NCBI GenBank assembly: GCA_050249415.1
Contig: JBFWQO010000004.1
Coordinates: 240,806-304,805, forward strand
DNA length: 64,000 nt
Source of the DNA: CADEFQ01 sp050249415
Lineage (GTDB): Bacteria; Pseudomonadota; Gammaproteobacteria; Steroidobacterales; Steroidobacteraceae
Direction: 5' to 3'
Numbering within the stretch: position 1 is the first letter of the stretch; the number at the start of each line of letters is the position of its first letter. Positions 34,283 to 47,534 of this stretch are shown here, in pieces. The position numbers and the translations under genes were made by a program. The notes under the pieces are model-generated. The model made no database searches, was not told the origin of the DNA, and saw only the letters and a program-made list of their open reading frames with translations.

Positions 34283-35443
34283 GTGAGCGTACCCGCAGTA
34301 CTGGCGCTGGCGGATGGAACGATCTTCCGCGGCCAGTCGATCGGAGCCAAAGGCAATACCACCGGCGAAGTCGTATTCAATACCGCGATGACGGGCTACC
34401 AGGAGATCCTCACCGACCCGTCCTATTCACGCCAGATCGTCACTTTCACCTATCCCCATATCGGCAATACAGGCACGACGCCCGAGGACCTCGAGGCGGT
34501 GATGGTGCACGCGTCCGGGCTCGTGATCCGCGACCTGCCGATAGCGGCCTCGAGCTGGCGCGCGGTCGAGACGCTGGGCGAATTCCTCGAGCGCTCGAAG
34601 ACCGTGGCGATCGCAGGCATCGACACCCGTCGCCTGACGCGCATCCTGCGTGATGGCGGCGCGCAGGCCGGCTGCATCATGACCGGCGAGAAGATCGATC
34701 CCGCCGCGGCCGTACGCGCCGCGGGGAAGTTCCCGGGCCTGAAGGGCATGGACCTCGCGAAGGTGGTGAGCGTCAAGCGGCCCTACCAGTGGAACGAAGG
34801 CTCGCTGTGGGCGGGCGACGATGTGCCGCGGCACATGCGCGCCCACCAGCGCCTGCACGTCGTCGCCTACGACTTCGGCGTGAAGCGCAACATCCTGCGC
34901 ATGCTCGCCGACCACGGCTGCCGCATGACGGTGGTGCCGGCGAAGACGGGCGCCGAGGAAGCGCTCGCGCTCGGGCCGGACGGCATCTTCCTGTCGAACG
35001 GTCCGGGCGACCCGGAGCCTTGCGACTACGCGATCGACGCGATCCACCAGTTCCTCGCGACCGACCTGCCGGTGTTCGGTATCTGCCTCGGGCACCAGTT
35101 GCTCGGGCTCGCGGCCGGCGCGAGCACGGTGAAGATGAAGTTCGGCCATCGCGGCGCGAATCATCCGGTGCAGGACCTCGATACGGGCCGCGTGATGATC
35201 ACGAGCCAGAATCACGGCTTCGCCGTCGACGAGCGCACGCTGCCGCGGGGCTTGCGGGCGACACACCGCTCGCTGTTCGACGGCACGCTGCAGGGTCTCG
35301 CCTTCACCGACAAGCCGGTCTTCGGCTTCCAGGGCCACCCGGAAGCGAGCCCCGGCCCGCACGACCTGCGACCGCTGTTCCAGCAGTTCGCGACGCTGAT
35401 GGTGCGCAGGCTGCAGACCCAGCTGAAGCTGCGGGCGTCGTAA
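34283..35443 (+). CDS. carA: Carbamoyl-phosphate synthase, small (glutaminase) subunit
   Basis: Releases ammonia from glutamine for CarB; 386 residues. The N-terminal CPSase domain begins ALADGTIFRGQSIGAKG and includes YQEILTDPSYSRQIV; the class I glutamine amidotransferase has the nucleophile Cys in FGICLGHQLLGLA and the His/Glu pair in FQGHPEASPGPHD. The GTG at 34283 has AGGGGAAA upstream; a TTG one codon earlier is possible. It is followed by carB after one base. Confidence 0.97.
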   Translation: MSVPAVLALADGTIFRGQSIGAKGNTTGEVVFNTAMTGYQEILTDPSYSRQIVTFTYPHIGNTGTTPEDLEAVMVHASGLVIRDLPIAASSWRAVETLGEFLERSKTVAIAGIDTRRLTRILRDGGAQAGCIMTGEKIDPAAAVRAAGKFPGLKGMDLAKVVSVKRPYQWNEGSLWAGDDVPRHMRAHQRLHVVAYDFGVKRNILRMLADHGCRMTVVPAKTGAEEALALGPDGIFLSNGPGDPEPCDYAIDAIHQFLATDLPVFGICLGHQLLGLAAGASTVKMKFGHRGANHPVQDLDTGRVMITSQNHGFAVDERTLPRGLRATHRSLFDGTLQGLAFTDKPVFGFQGHPEASPGPHDLRPLFQQFATLMVRRLQTQLKLRAS

Positions 35444-35444
35444 C

Positions 35445-38665
<3,221 letters not shown>

Positions 38666-38669
<4 letters not shown>

Positions 38670-39142
38670 AACGCACACCGATGACGCTCCGCGGCGCGGA
38701 ACTGCTCCGCGAGGAACTGAAGCGGCTCAAGTCCGCGGATCGCCCGCGCGTGATCAAGGCGATCGCCGAGGCGCGCAGCCACGGCGACCTGTCGGAGAAC
38801 GCCGAGTACCACGCGGCGCGCGAGCAGCAGGGCTTCATCGAAGGGCGGATCAAGGAGATCGAGGGCAAGCTCTCGGCGTGCGAGATCATCGATCCGGCGA
38901 CGCTCACCGGGATGGACAAGGTGGTGTTCGGCGCGACCGTGGAACTCGAGGCCGAGGAGGACGGCAAGCGCGTCACCTACGCGATCGTCGGCGAGGACGA
39001 GGCCGACATCCGCGCCGGCCGGATCTCGATCACCTCGCCGATCGCGCGGGCGCTCGTCGGCAGGGGCGAAGGCGACGTCGTGCAGGTCAACGCGCCGGGC
39101 GGCAGCCGCTCCTTCGAGATCGTCGCGATTCGCTATGCCTAG
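38666..39142 (+). CDS. greA: Transcription elongation factor GreA
   Basis: Rescues backtracked RNA polymerase by stimulating transcript cleavage; 158 residues. The N-terminal coiled coil shows LREELKRLKSADRPRVIKAI, the acidic tip motif DLSENAEYHAAREQQ, and the C-terminal FKBP-like domain KVVFGATVELE. The ending GGSRSFEIVAIRY matches the family. It is translationally coupled to carB by an ATGA overlap. Confidence 0.97.
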
Positions 39143-39154
39143 GCGCCGGCCGCC

Positions 39155-39454
39155 TCAGGCGTCGGGGATCACGATTTTCGGGTGATCGGTGCGCGGACGG
39201 TAGAGCACCGCGACGTGGCCGATGCGCGTGACGAGGGCGCTCTCCGTGGCCGTGGCGAGCCGCCCGAGCATGGCGTCGCGTTCGGCCCGCCCGGCGCCGC
39301 GAACGCGTACCTTGATGAGTTCGTGGTCGTGCAGGGCGCGGGCCGTCTCGGCGACGACCCCCTCGGTGACGCCGCCGCCGCCGACCAGGATCACCGGGCT
39401 CAGCGGGTGTGCGAGCCCCTTGAGGTGCTTGCGTTGTCTTTCGGTCAGGTCCAT
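39155..39454 (-). CDS. yhbY: YhbY family RNA-binding protein (CRM domain)
   Basis: A 99-residue single CRM-domain protein that binds pre-50S particles in E. coli. It shows RQRKHLKGLAHPLSPVILVG, the loop GGGGVTEGVV (usual GxxG), and the C-terminal HVAVLYRPRTDHPKIVIP. Located opposite and between greA and rlmE as in relatives; the 26-bp gap to rlmE must hold both promoters. Confidence 0.95.
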   Translation of the reverse strand: MDLTERQRKHLKGLAHPLSPVILVGGGGVTEGVVAETARALHDHELIKVRVRGAGRAERDAMLGRLATATESALVTRIGHVAVLYRPRTDHPKIVIPDA

Positions 39455-39480
39455 CGGGGCGATTGTAGGGCAGGAGGCGC

Positions 39481-40107
39481 ATGGCGCGTCGGACGAAGAG
39501 CAGTGCGGGCTGGTTGCGGGAGCATTTCACCGATCCGTACGTGAAGCGGGCGCACGCGGAGGGCTGGCGCTCGCGCGCGGTGTTCAAGCTCGAGGAAATC
39601 GATCGCAAGGAGCGGCTCCTCGCGCCCGGCATGGTGGTGCTCGACCTCGGGGCGGCCCCGGGGGCGTGGAGCCAGTACGCGCGGCGCAAGGTCGGGCGCG
39701 GCGGGCGCGTGATCGCCTCGGACATCCTCGCGATGGAGCGCATCGAAGGTGTCGAGTTCCTGCAGGGCGACTTTCGCGACGAGGCGGTCTTCGCGCAACT
39801 GCTCGAACTCGTGCCCGGGCGGGGGGTGGATGTCGTGCTGTCAGATATCGCCCCGAACATGAGCGGAACCGACGCGATCGACCAGCCGCGCTCGATGTAC
39901 CTGTGCGAACTCGCGCTCGACATGGCCGGGCGGGTCTTGAAACCGGGGGGCAGCGCCCTCATCAAGACGTTCCAGGGTGCCGGATTCCAGGAGTTCGTCG
40001 CGAGCGCGCGACGCCAGTTCGGCAAGGTGAAGTTCGCCAAGCCGGCTGCATCCCGCGCGCGCAGCGCGGAACTTTACCTTCTGGCGAGGGACTACCGGAT
40101 CGTGTAG
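39481..40107 (+). CDS. rlmE: 23S rRNA (uridine2552-2'-O)-methyltransferase
   Basis: Methylates U2552 in 23S rRNA; 208 residues. SAM motif VVLDLGAAPGAWSQYA near residue 57; catalytic K-D-K-E set in RAVFKLEEID, SDIAPNMSG, ALIKTFQGAG and SAELYLLARD. The ATG has AGGAGG (39473-39478) just before it. Followed by ftsH after 30 bp; heat induction is known for this pair in E. coli but I see no sigma-32 match here. Confidence 0.97.
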   Translation: MARRTKSSAGWLREHFTDPYVKRAHAEGWRSRAVFKLEEIDRKERLLAPGMVVLDLGAAPGAWSQYARRKVGRGGRVIASDILAMERIEGVEFLQGDFRDEAVFAQLLELVPGRGVDVVLSDIAPNMSGTDAIDQPRSMYLCELALDMAGRVLKPGGSALIKTFQGAGFQEFVASARRQFGKVKFAKPAASRARSAELYLLARDYRIV

Positions 40108-40137
40108 CGTGGCAGTTTCGGGAATGAGGTCGACTAC

Positions 40138-42048
<1,911 letters not shown>

Positions 42049-42052
42049 TCCG

Positions 42053-42886
42053 GTGAAGCTCGTCTGCGGGTCGCGGACGCTCGATCTTTCGGTTCCGAGA
42101 GTAATGGGGGTCGTCAACGTGACCCCCGACTCCTTCTCCGACGGCGGCGCGTTCGCGGAGGCGGGCGCCGCCATCGCGCGGGTCGAACGCGTGATCGCGG
42201 AGGGCGCCGCCATCGTCGACATCGGCGGCGAATCGACCCGCCCGGGCGCCGCGCCGGTGGCGCCGGCCGAGGAAATCGCCCGGGTGCTGCCGGTGATCGA
42301 ACATGCCGTGCGGCTGCCGGCGGTCGTGTCGGTCGACACGAGCCGCCCCGAGGTGATCCGCGCCGCGATCCGGGCGGGAGTCCACATGGTGAACGACGTG
42401 CGCGCATTGACCGTGCCGGGAGCCCTGGCCGCCGTGGCGGACTCGCAGGTCGCGGTGTGCCTGATGCACATGCAGGGCAGCCCCGCGGACATGCAGGACG
42501 ACCCGCAGTACGATGACGTCGTCCGCGAAGTCGCGGCCTTTCTCGCTGCGCGGGTCGCGGCCTGCGAGCGTGCGGGCATCGTGCGCGAACGGCTGGCGAT
42601 CGACCCGGGATTCGGGTTCGGCAAGACACTCGCGCACAACCTCGCGCTGCTGCGGCGCCTCGATGCGCTCGCGGCGAGCGGCCTCCCGGTGCTCGCGGGC
42701 CTGTCCCGCAAGCGGATGATCGGCGCGATCACGGGCCGCGCCGTGGGCGAGCGCCTCGCAGGCAGCGTCGCCGCCGCGGTGATTGCGGTGCAGCGTGGAG
42801 CGTGTATCGTGCGCGCCCACGATGTCGCGGAAGCGGTCGACGCGCTGCGCATCGCGGCGGCGGTCGACGGGGGAGATGAACGGTGA
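42053..42886 (+). CDS. folP: Dihydropteroate synthase
   Basis: Condenses p-aminobenzoate with dihydropterin pyrophosphate for folate; sulfonamide target. It has 277 residues. Motifs are MGVVNVTPDSFSDGGAF, DIGGESTRPGA, MVNDVRAL, MHMQGSPADMQ and the end KRMIGAITGR. Start GTG at 42053. It overlaps glmM by GTGA; this folP-glmM pair after ftsH is the normal gammaproteobacterial order. Confidence 0.97.
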   Translation: MKLVCGSRTLDLSVPRVMGVVNVTPDSFSDGGAFAEAGAAIARVERVIAEGAAIVDIGGESTRPGAAPVAPAEEIARVLPVIEHAVRLPAVVSVDTSRPEVIRAAIRAGVHMVNDVRALTVPGALAAVADSQVAVCLMHMQGSPADMQDDPQYDDVVREVAAFLAARVAACERAGIVRERLAIDPGFGFGKTLAHNLALLRRLDALAASGLPVLAGLSRKRMIGAITGRAVGERLAGSVAAAVIAVQRGACIVRAHDVAEAVDALRIAAAVDGGDER

Positions 42887-44238
42887 GCAGGCGGTTTTTC
42901 GGCACGGATGGCGTGCGGGGGCGGGTCGGCGAGGCGCCGATGACCGTGGATTTCGCGCTCACGCTGGCGAGCGCCGCCGCACGCGTGCTCGCGCCGCGGG
43001 GCGGCACCGTGCTGATCGGCAAGGACACACGCCTGTCGGGCTACATGTTCGAGTCGGCGCTCGAGGCCGGGTTCGTCGCGGCCGGCGTCGACGTGCGGCT
43101 GATCGGCCCGTTGCCGACCCCCGGCATCGCGTACATGACCCGCTTCTTCGGCTGCAACTTCGGCGTCGTGATCAGCGCCTCGCACAATCTCTACGAGGAC
43201 AACGGCATCAAGTTCTTCGACGCCGAGGGCGGCAAGCTGTCGGACGCGCTCGAGGCGGAAATCGAGCGCGAAACCGGCAACGGCACGACGACGCGCGGCT
43301 CGCGCGAACTCGGCCGCGCACTCCGCGTCGACAAGCAGCGCACCGAGTACCAGCGTTTCTGCGCCTCGACGCTCGGCGCCGGCGTCACGCTCGAGGGGCT
43401 CAAGATCGTGCTCGACTGCGCCAACGGCGCCGCCTACAAGGTCGGGCCGCGGCTGTTCGCGGATCTCGGCGCCGAGCTCATCCCGGTGGGCAGTGCGCCG
43501 AACGGTCGCAACATCAACGACGGTTGCGGCTCGACCGCACCCGGGCTGCTGCAGCTGACGGTGCCGGGCGTGCGCGCGGACATCGGCATCGCGCTCGATG
43601 GCGACGGCGACCGCCTCGTGATGATCGACCACCTCGGGCGCCTCGTCGACGGCGACCAGCTGATCTACATCATCGCGCGGGCGCGGCACGAAGCCGGTGA
43701 GTTGAAGGGCCCCGTGGTCGGCACGCAGATGAGCAATCTCGGCCTCGAACTCGCGCTCGCCGAATGCGGCATTCCGTTCCGGCGCGCGAAGGTCGGCGAC
43801 CGCTACGTGCTCGCGATGCTGAAGGAGACCGGCGGCATCATCGGCGGGGAAACTTCCGGCCATATACTGTGCCTCGATCGCACGACGACAGGCGATGCGC
43901 TGGTCGCGGCGCTGCAGGTGATCGAAGTGATGCGCCGCACCGGCCGCAGCCTCGCGGAGCTGGCTGCCGGGGTTGCGCGCTTCCCGCAGGTGCTGCTCAA
44001 TGTCCACGTCGCGCAGCGATTCGATCCGCTCGCCGTGCCGGCGATCAGCGCGGCGGTGGCGAAGGTCGAACGGAGCCTCGGGCGGGAAGGTCGTGTCGTC
44101 CTGCGCGCGTCCGGCACTGAACCCGTGATACGCGTGATGGTCGAAGGCCGGGAAGAAGCGGTCACGCGCACGCACGCGGAGAACATTGCCGCGGCCGTCG
44201 AGGCGGCGGCCGCCCGGGACACTACGGAAGCGAAGTAA
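42883..44238 (+). CDS. glmM: Phosphoglucosamine mutase
   Basis: Converts glucosamine-6-phosphate to glucosamine-1-phosphate for peptidoglycan and LPS; 451 residues. The N-terminus FFGTDGVRGRVGEAPMT is diagnostic; the phosphoserine loop is VISASHNLYEDNG; the metal loop is DGDGDR; the sugar loop GGETSGHILCL and phosphate-binding RASGTEPVIRVMVEG are intact. Start GTG overlapping the folP stop. Confidence 0.98.
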   Translation: MSRRFFGTDGVRGRVGEAPMTVDFALTLASAAARVLAPRGGTVLIGKDTRLSGYMFESALEAGFVAAGVDVRLIGPLPTPGIAYMTRFFGCNFGVVISASHNLYEDNGIKFFDAEGGKLSDALEAEIERETGNGTTTRGSRELGRALRVDKQRTEYQRFCASTLGAGVTLEGLKIVLDCANGAAYKVGPRLFADLGAELIPVGSAPNGRNINDGCGSTAPGLLQLTVPGVRADIGIALDGDGDRLVMIDHLGRLVDGDQLIYIIARARHEAGELKGPVVGTQMSNLGLELALAECGIPFRRAKVGDRYVLAMLKETGGIIGGETSGHILCLDRTTTGDALVAALQVIEVMRRTGRSLAELAAGVARFPQVLLNVHVAQRFDPLAVPAISAAVAKVERSLGREGRVVLRASGTEPVIRVMVEGREEAVTRTHAENIAAAVEAAAARDTTEAK

Positions 44239-44247
44239 GGAGCCGAC

Positions 44248-44670
44248 ATGCGTATCCTCACCCTGACCCTGATGCTGCTCGCCGTCGCCACCGTGCAGGC
44301 GGCCGGGCCGCGTACGCCGTCGCCCGCGGGCGCCGAGCTCTACATCCAGGCACCGGCCGACGGCGCCACCGTGAAGGGGCCGGTCACCGTGCGTTTCGGC
44401 CTGAAGGGCATGGGCGTCGCCCCGGCCGGGATCAAGTTCGAGAATACGGGCCACCACCACCTGCTGATCGACACGGAGGTCCCGGCCGACCTGTCGGTGC
44501 CGCTGCCCGCAACGGACCATGTCGTGCATTTCGGCAAGGGCCAGACCGAAACCACGGTCACGCTGCCGCCCGGCAGGCACACGCTGCAGCTCGTGCTCGG
44601 CGATTACCTGCACATTCCGCACGACCCGGCGCTCGTGTCGAAAAAGATCACGATTACCGTCAAACCCTGA
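44248..44670 (+). CDS. DUF4399 periplasmic protein
   Basis: A 140-residue exported protein of the DUF4399 family with unknown function. Signal peptide at residues 1-18 (LTLTLMLLAVATVQAA). Conserved parts are GHHHLLIDTEVPADL (a possible metal-binding His triplet), HFGKGQTETT, PPGRHTLQLVLGD and HIPHDPALVSKKITI. AGGAG before the ATG. It follows glmM by 9 bp, so it may be co-transcribed. Confidence 0.88.
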   Translation: MRILTLTLMLLAVATVQAAGPRTPSPAGAELYIQAPADGATVKGPVTVRFGLKGMGVAPAGIKFENTGHHHLLIDTEVPADLSVPLPATDHVVHFGKGQTETTVTLPPGRHTLQLVLGDYLHIPHDPALVSKKITITVKP

Positions 44671-44687
44671 TTTTCCGGGGCCCGAGA

Positions 44688-44716
44688 TTGCGGAGCGGCG
44701 GGGTCGTCGCTATGAT
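44688..44716 (+). promoter_or_regulatory. Sigma-70 promoter for tpiA-secG
   Basis: TTGCGG (44688-44693) and TATGAT (44711-44716, 5 of 6) with an exact 17-bp spacer. The expected start is about 44723, six bases before the tpiA ATG (44729), and there is no Shine-Dalgarno, so the mRNA would be leaderless or nearly so. Confidence 0.65.
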
Positions 44717-44728
44717 CGCGCGCCTTTT

Positions 44729-45490
44729 ATGAGCCGCAGACCCCTCGTAGCCGGAAACTGGAAGATGCACGGCTCGCGTACCGAAAACGCGAGCCTCGTG
44801 GAGGCGATCGTCTCGAGCCACGGGCTCGGCGACGCCGACTGCGTCGTGTGTCCGCCGTTCGTGTATCTCGCGGATGTCGCGCGGATGCTGCGCGACTCGA
44901 CCGTGGCGCTCGGCGCGCAGGATGTCGGCGCGGAAGCGCAGGGCGCATTCACGGGCGAGGTGTCGGCAGCGATGCTGCGCGATGTCGGCTGCACGATGGC
45001 CATCGTGGGGCATTCGGAGCGCCGCACGCTCTACGGCGAGAACGATCCGCTGGTCGCGCGCAAGTTCGCCGCGGCGCAGTCACGCGGCCTCACGCCGCTC
45101 CTGTGCGTCGGCGAGACCCTCGCGGAGCGCGAGGCGAGCCTGACCCACGCGGTCGTCGCGCGACAGCTCGATGCGGTGATGGATCTCGCCGGCGTCGCGG
45201 CGTTCGGTGCCGCCGTCATCGCGTATGAGCCGGTCTGGGCGATCGGCACGGGACACAATGCGACACCCGCGGAAGCCGAGGACGTGCACGCGTTCATTCG
45301 CGCGCGGATCCGGGGCCGCGATGCTAAAATCGCGGGCGAGGTCAGGATCCTCTACGGCGGGAGCGTCAAGGCGGGCAACGCGGCCGAGCTGTTCTCGCAG
45401 CCCGACGTCGACGGTGGCCTGATCGGCGGCGCGTCGTTGAAGGCGGACGAGTTCCTCGCCATCGTCGCGGCAGCGGGCCGGGGCGCATAA
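44729..45490 (+). CDS. tpiA: Triosephosphate isomerase
   Basis: Interconverts dihydroxyacetone phosphate and glyceraldehyde 3-phosphate; 253 residues, TIM barrel. Active-site residues are Lys in AGNWKMHGS, His in GHSERRTLYGE and Glu in AYEPVWAIGTG; the phosphate loop is YGGSVKAGNA. It precedes secG and tRNA-Leu, the common arrangement before nuo genes. Confidence 0.98.
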   Translation: MSRRPLVAGNWKMHGSRTENASLVEAIVSSHGLGDADCVVCPPFVYLADVARMLRDSTVALGAQDVGAEAQGAFTGEVSAAMLRDVGCTMAIVGHSERRTLYGENDPLVARKFAAAQSRGLTPLLCVGETLAEREASLTHAVVARQLDAVMDLAGVAAFGAAVIAYEPVWAIGTGHNATPAEAEDVHAFIRARIRGRDAKIAGEVRILYGGSVKAGNAAELFSQPDVDGGLIGGASLKADEFLAIVAAAGRGA

Positions 45491-45506
45491 CCGAAGGTTC
45501 ACGAGC

Positions 45507-45851
45507 GTGCTTCGTACAGTATTGATGTTCATCCAGGTGTTCAGTTCGGTCGCGATCATCGCGCTCGTGCTGATCCAGCGCGGCAAGGGTGCCGACGCGG
45601 GCGCAGGCTTCGGCGCGGGCGCCTCGGGCACGGTGTTCGGCGCGCGCGGCGCGCGCACCGGCCTGTCGCGCGCAACCGCGGTTTTCGCGGCGGTGTTCAT
45701 GCTGAACAGCCTCGCGCTCGTGTATCTCGGCACGAAGGATTCGGCGCCGCCGCGCACGATCCTCGACGAGGTCGGGACCCCCGCCGCGCCCGCCGTGCCG
45801 TCGCCCGATTCGGTCCCGGTGCCGCAAGCGCCGGCGCCCGCGGGGCAATAG
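45507..45851 (+). CDS. secG: Preprotein translocase subunit SecG
   Basis: Small inner-membrane partner of SecYE; 114 residues. Two membrane spans (residues 5-22 and 55-73) flank a conserved glycine-rich loop (LIQRGKGADAGAGFGAGASG, then TVFGARGARTGLSR). The C-terminal tail is Pro/Ala-rich and variable. GTG start. Its stop is 8 bp before tRNA-Leu. Confidence 0.96.
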   Translation: MLRTVLMFIQVFSSVAIIALVLIQRGKGADAGAGFGAGASGTVFGARGARTGLSRATAVFAAVFMLNSLALVYLGTKDSAPPRTILDEVGTPAAPAVPSPDSVPVPQAPAPAGQ

Positions 45852-45859
45852 GTATTTTC

Positions 45860-45944
45860 GCCGACGTGGTGGAATTGGTAGACACACTAGCTTGAGGGGC
45901 TAGCGCCGCAAGGTGTGGGAGTTCGAATCTCCCCGTCGGCACCA
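45860..45944 (+). tRNA. tRNA-Leu(GAG)
   Basis: 85 nt with encoded CCA. Acceptor GCCGACG pairs with CGTCGGC; the anticodon stem CTAGC/GCTAG encloses loop TTGAGGG with anticodon GAG (45894-45896); a long class II variable arm (CGCCGCAAGGTGTG) and T arm GGGAGTTCGAATCTCCC follow. It is probably transcribed with secG. Confidence 0.97.
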
Positions 45945-45948
45945 CCTT

Positions 45949-45957
45949 TGATACAAT
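45949..45957 (+). promoter_or_regulatory. Extended -10 promoter of the nuo operon
   Basis: TGATACAAT: a TG-n motif plus TACAAT (5 of 6), five bases after tRNA-Leu and 27 bp before the nuoA ATG. A -35 would fall inside the tRNA T arm and is poor, as is usual for extended -10 promoters. Confidence 0.6.
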
Positions 45958-45984
45958 GCGCGCCGCTTTTTCAGCCGGCGCAAC

Positions 45985-46353
45985 ATGCTCAGCCAATACC
46001 TCCCGATCCTGATCTACCTCGGCATCGCAACCGGCATCGGCGTCGTGTTGCTCGTCGCCGGTACGCTGATCGGCCGGTATTTCACCCGCTACCCGGACGA
46101 CGCGGAGAAGCGCTCCGCGTACGAATGCGGCTTCGAGGCCTTCGAAGACAGCCGTCGGCGCTTCGATGTCCGCTACTACCTTGTCGCGATCCTGTTCATC
46201 GTCTTCGATCTCGAGATCGCGTTCCTCTTCCCGTGGGCCGTCGCGCTCGACGCGATCGGCACGGCCGGCCTCGTCGCGATGGGCATCTTCCTCGCGATCC
46301 TCGTGGTCGGCTTCATCTATGAATGGAAGAAGGGGGCGCTCGAGTGGGACTAG
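45985..46353 (+). CDS. nuoA: NADH-quinone oxidoreductase subunit A
   Basis: Membrane subunit of complex I, 122 residues, three membrane helices (residues 5-30, 62-84, 92-115). YECGFEAFEDSRRRFDVRYY in the cytoplasmic loop is the family signature with the conserved Cys. First gene of a 14-gene operon. Overlaps nuoB by 10 bp. Confidence 0.97.
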   Translation: MLSQYLPILIYLGIATGIGVVLLVAGTLIGRYFTRYPDDAEKRSAYECGFEAFEDSRRRFDVRYYLVAILFIVFDLEIAFLFPWAVALDAIGTAGLVAMGIFLAILVVGFIYEWKKGALEWD

Positions 46354-46859
46354 ACCCGGATGCCGCCGAAGCCGCCGAGGCCTATGCGCAGCGCGGTTTC
46401 CTGACCACCACGGTCGACAGTGTAGTCAGCTGGGCCCGCACGGGATCGTTGTGGCCGATGACCTTCGGGCTCGCGTGCTGCGCCGTGGAAATGATGCACA
46501 CGGCGGCCTCGCGCTACGACCTCGACCGCTTCGGCATCGTGTTCCGGCCGAGCCCGCGCCAATCCGACGTGATGATCGTGGCCGGCACGCTGGTCAACAA
46601 GATGGCGCCCGCGCTGCGCAAGGTCTACGACCAGATGGCCGAGCCGCGCTGGGTGATCTCGATGGGATCCTGCGCCAACGGCGGCGGTTACTACCATTAT
46701 TCCTATTCGGTCGTGCGCGGCTGCGACCGGATCGTGCCGGTCGACGTGTACGTGCCGGGGTGCCCGCCGACCGCCGAGGCGCTGCTGTACGGCATCCTGC
46801 AACTGCAGAAGAAGATCGCCCGCAGCAGCATCGTCCAGGCCCGCGCGGACAGGCGCTGA
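46344..46859 (+). CDS. nuoB: NADH-quinone oxidoreductase subunit B
   Basis: Holds the terminal cluster N2 next to the quinone site; 171 residues. Cluster cysteines are in GLACCAVEMMHTA, MGSCANGGGYY and YVPGCPPTAEA. The GTG at 46344 is chosen, giving the usual N-terminus; an in-frame ATG at 46323 lies deeper inside nuoA. Confidence 0.97.
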   Translation: MGLDPDAAEAAEAYAQRGFLTTTVDSVVSWARTGSLWPMTFGLACCAVEMMHTAASRYDLDRFGIVFRPSPRQSDVMIVAGTLVNKMAPALRKVYDQMAEPRWVISMGSCANGGGYYHYSYSVVRGCDRIVPVDVYVPGCPPTAEALLYGILQLQKKIARSSIVQARADRR

Positions 46860-46871
46860 AGGGAGTCCCTC

Positions 46872-47534
46872 TTGTCCGAGCACATCGAAGCCCTGGCCCG
46901 GAACGTGGATTCGCAGCTCGCGGCGCGCGCGCGCCGCATCGCGGCACTGCCCGATGAGCTCGCGATCGAAGTCGCACCGGCCGACCTGCTGTCCGTCGCG
47001 AAGACCCTGCGCGACGCGCCGGGCCTGCAGTTCGACACCCTGATCGACATCTGCGGCGTCGACTTCCTGAACTACGGCCGCGACGAATGGCAGACCAATT
47101 CGGCGACCCGCAGCGGATTCAGCCGCGGCGTGGACCGCAACGCGCTGCGTGCCCAGGACGAGAAGGGGCGTTTTGCGGTCGTCTATCACCTGTTGTCGGT
47201 CGCGCTGAACCACCGGCTGCGCGTGCGCGTGCACTGCGCGAGCAACGACGACCCGATGATCGACTCGGTCACCGGCATCTGGCCGGCTGCCGACTGGTTC
47301 GAGCGCGAGGCGTTCGATCTCTTCGGTGTCCTGTTCAGCGGCCACCCCGACCTGCGCCGCATCCTCACCGACTACGGCTTCATCGGCCATCCGTTCCGCA
47401 AGGACTTCCCGCTGATCGGCAATGTCGAGGTGCGTTACGACGAGGCGAAGCGGCGCGTCGTCTACGAGCCCGTGTCGATCGAGCCGCGCACGCTCGTGCC
47501 GCGCGTGATACGCGGAGACCGGCTGAGTGGCTGA
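46872..47534 (+). CDS. nuoC: NADH-quinone oxidoreductase subunit C
   Basis: 30-kDa-type subunit of the peripheral arm, 220 residues. Motifs are TLIDICGVDFL, SVTGIWPAADWFEREAFDLF (the signature) and RRILTDYGFIGHPFRKDFP. Start TTG at 46872. It is separate from nuoD, unlike the fused nuoCD of E. coli; the two frames overlap by 8 bp. Confidence 0.97.
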   Translation: MSEHIEALARNVDSQLAARARRIAALPDELAIEVAPADLLSVAKTLRDAPGLQFDTLIDICGVDFLNYGRDEWQTNSATRSGFSRGVDRNALRAQDEKGRFAVVYHLLSVALNHRLRVRVHCASNDDPMIDSVTGIWPAADWFEREAFDLFGVLFSGHPDLRRILTDYGFIGHPFRKDFPLIGNVEVRYDEAKRRVVYEPVSIEPRTLVPRVIRGDRLSG

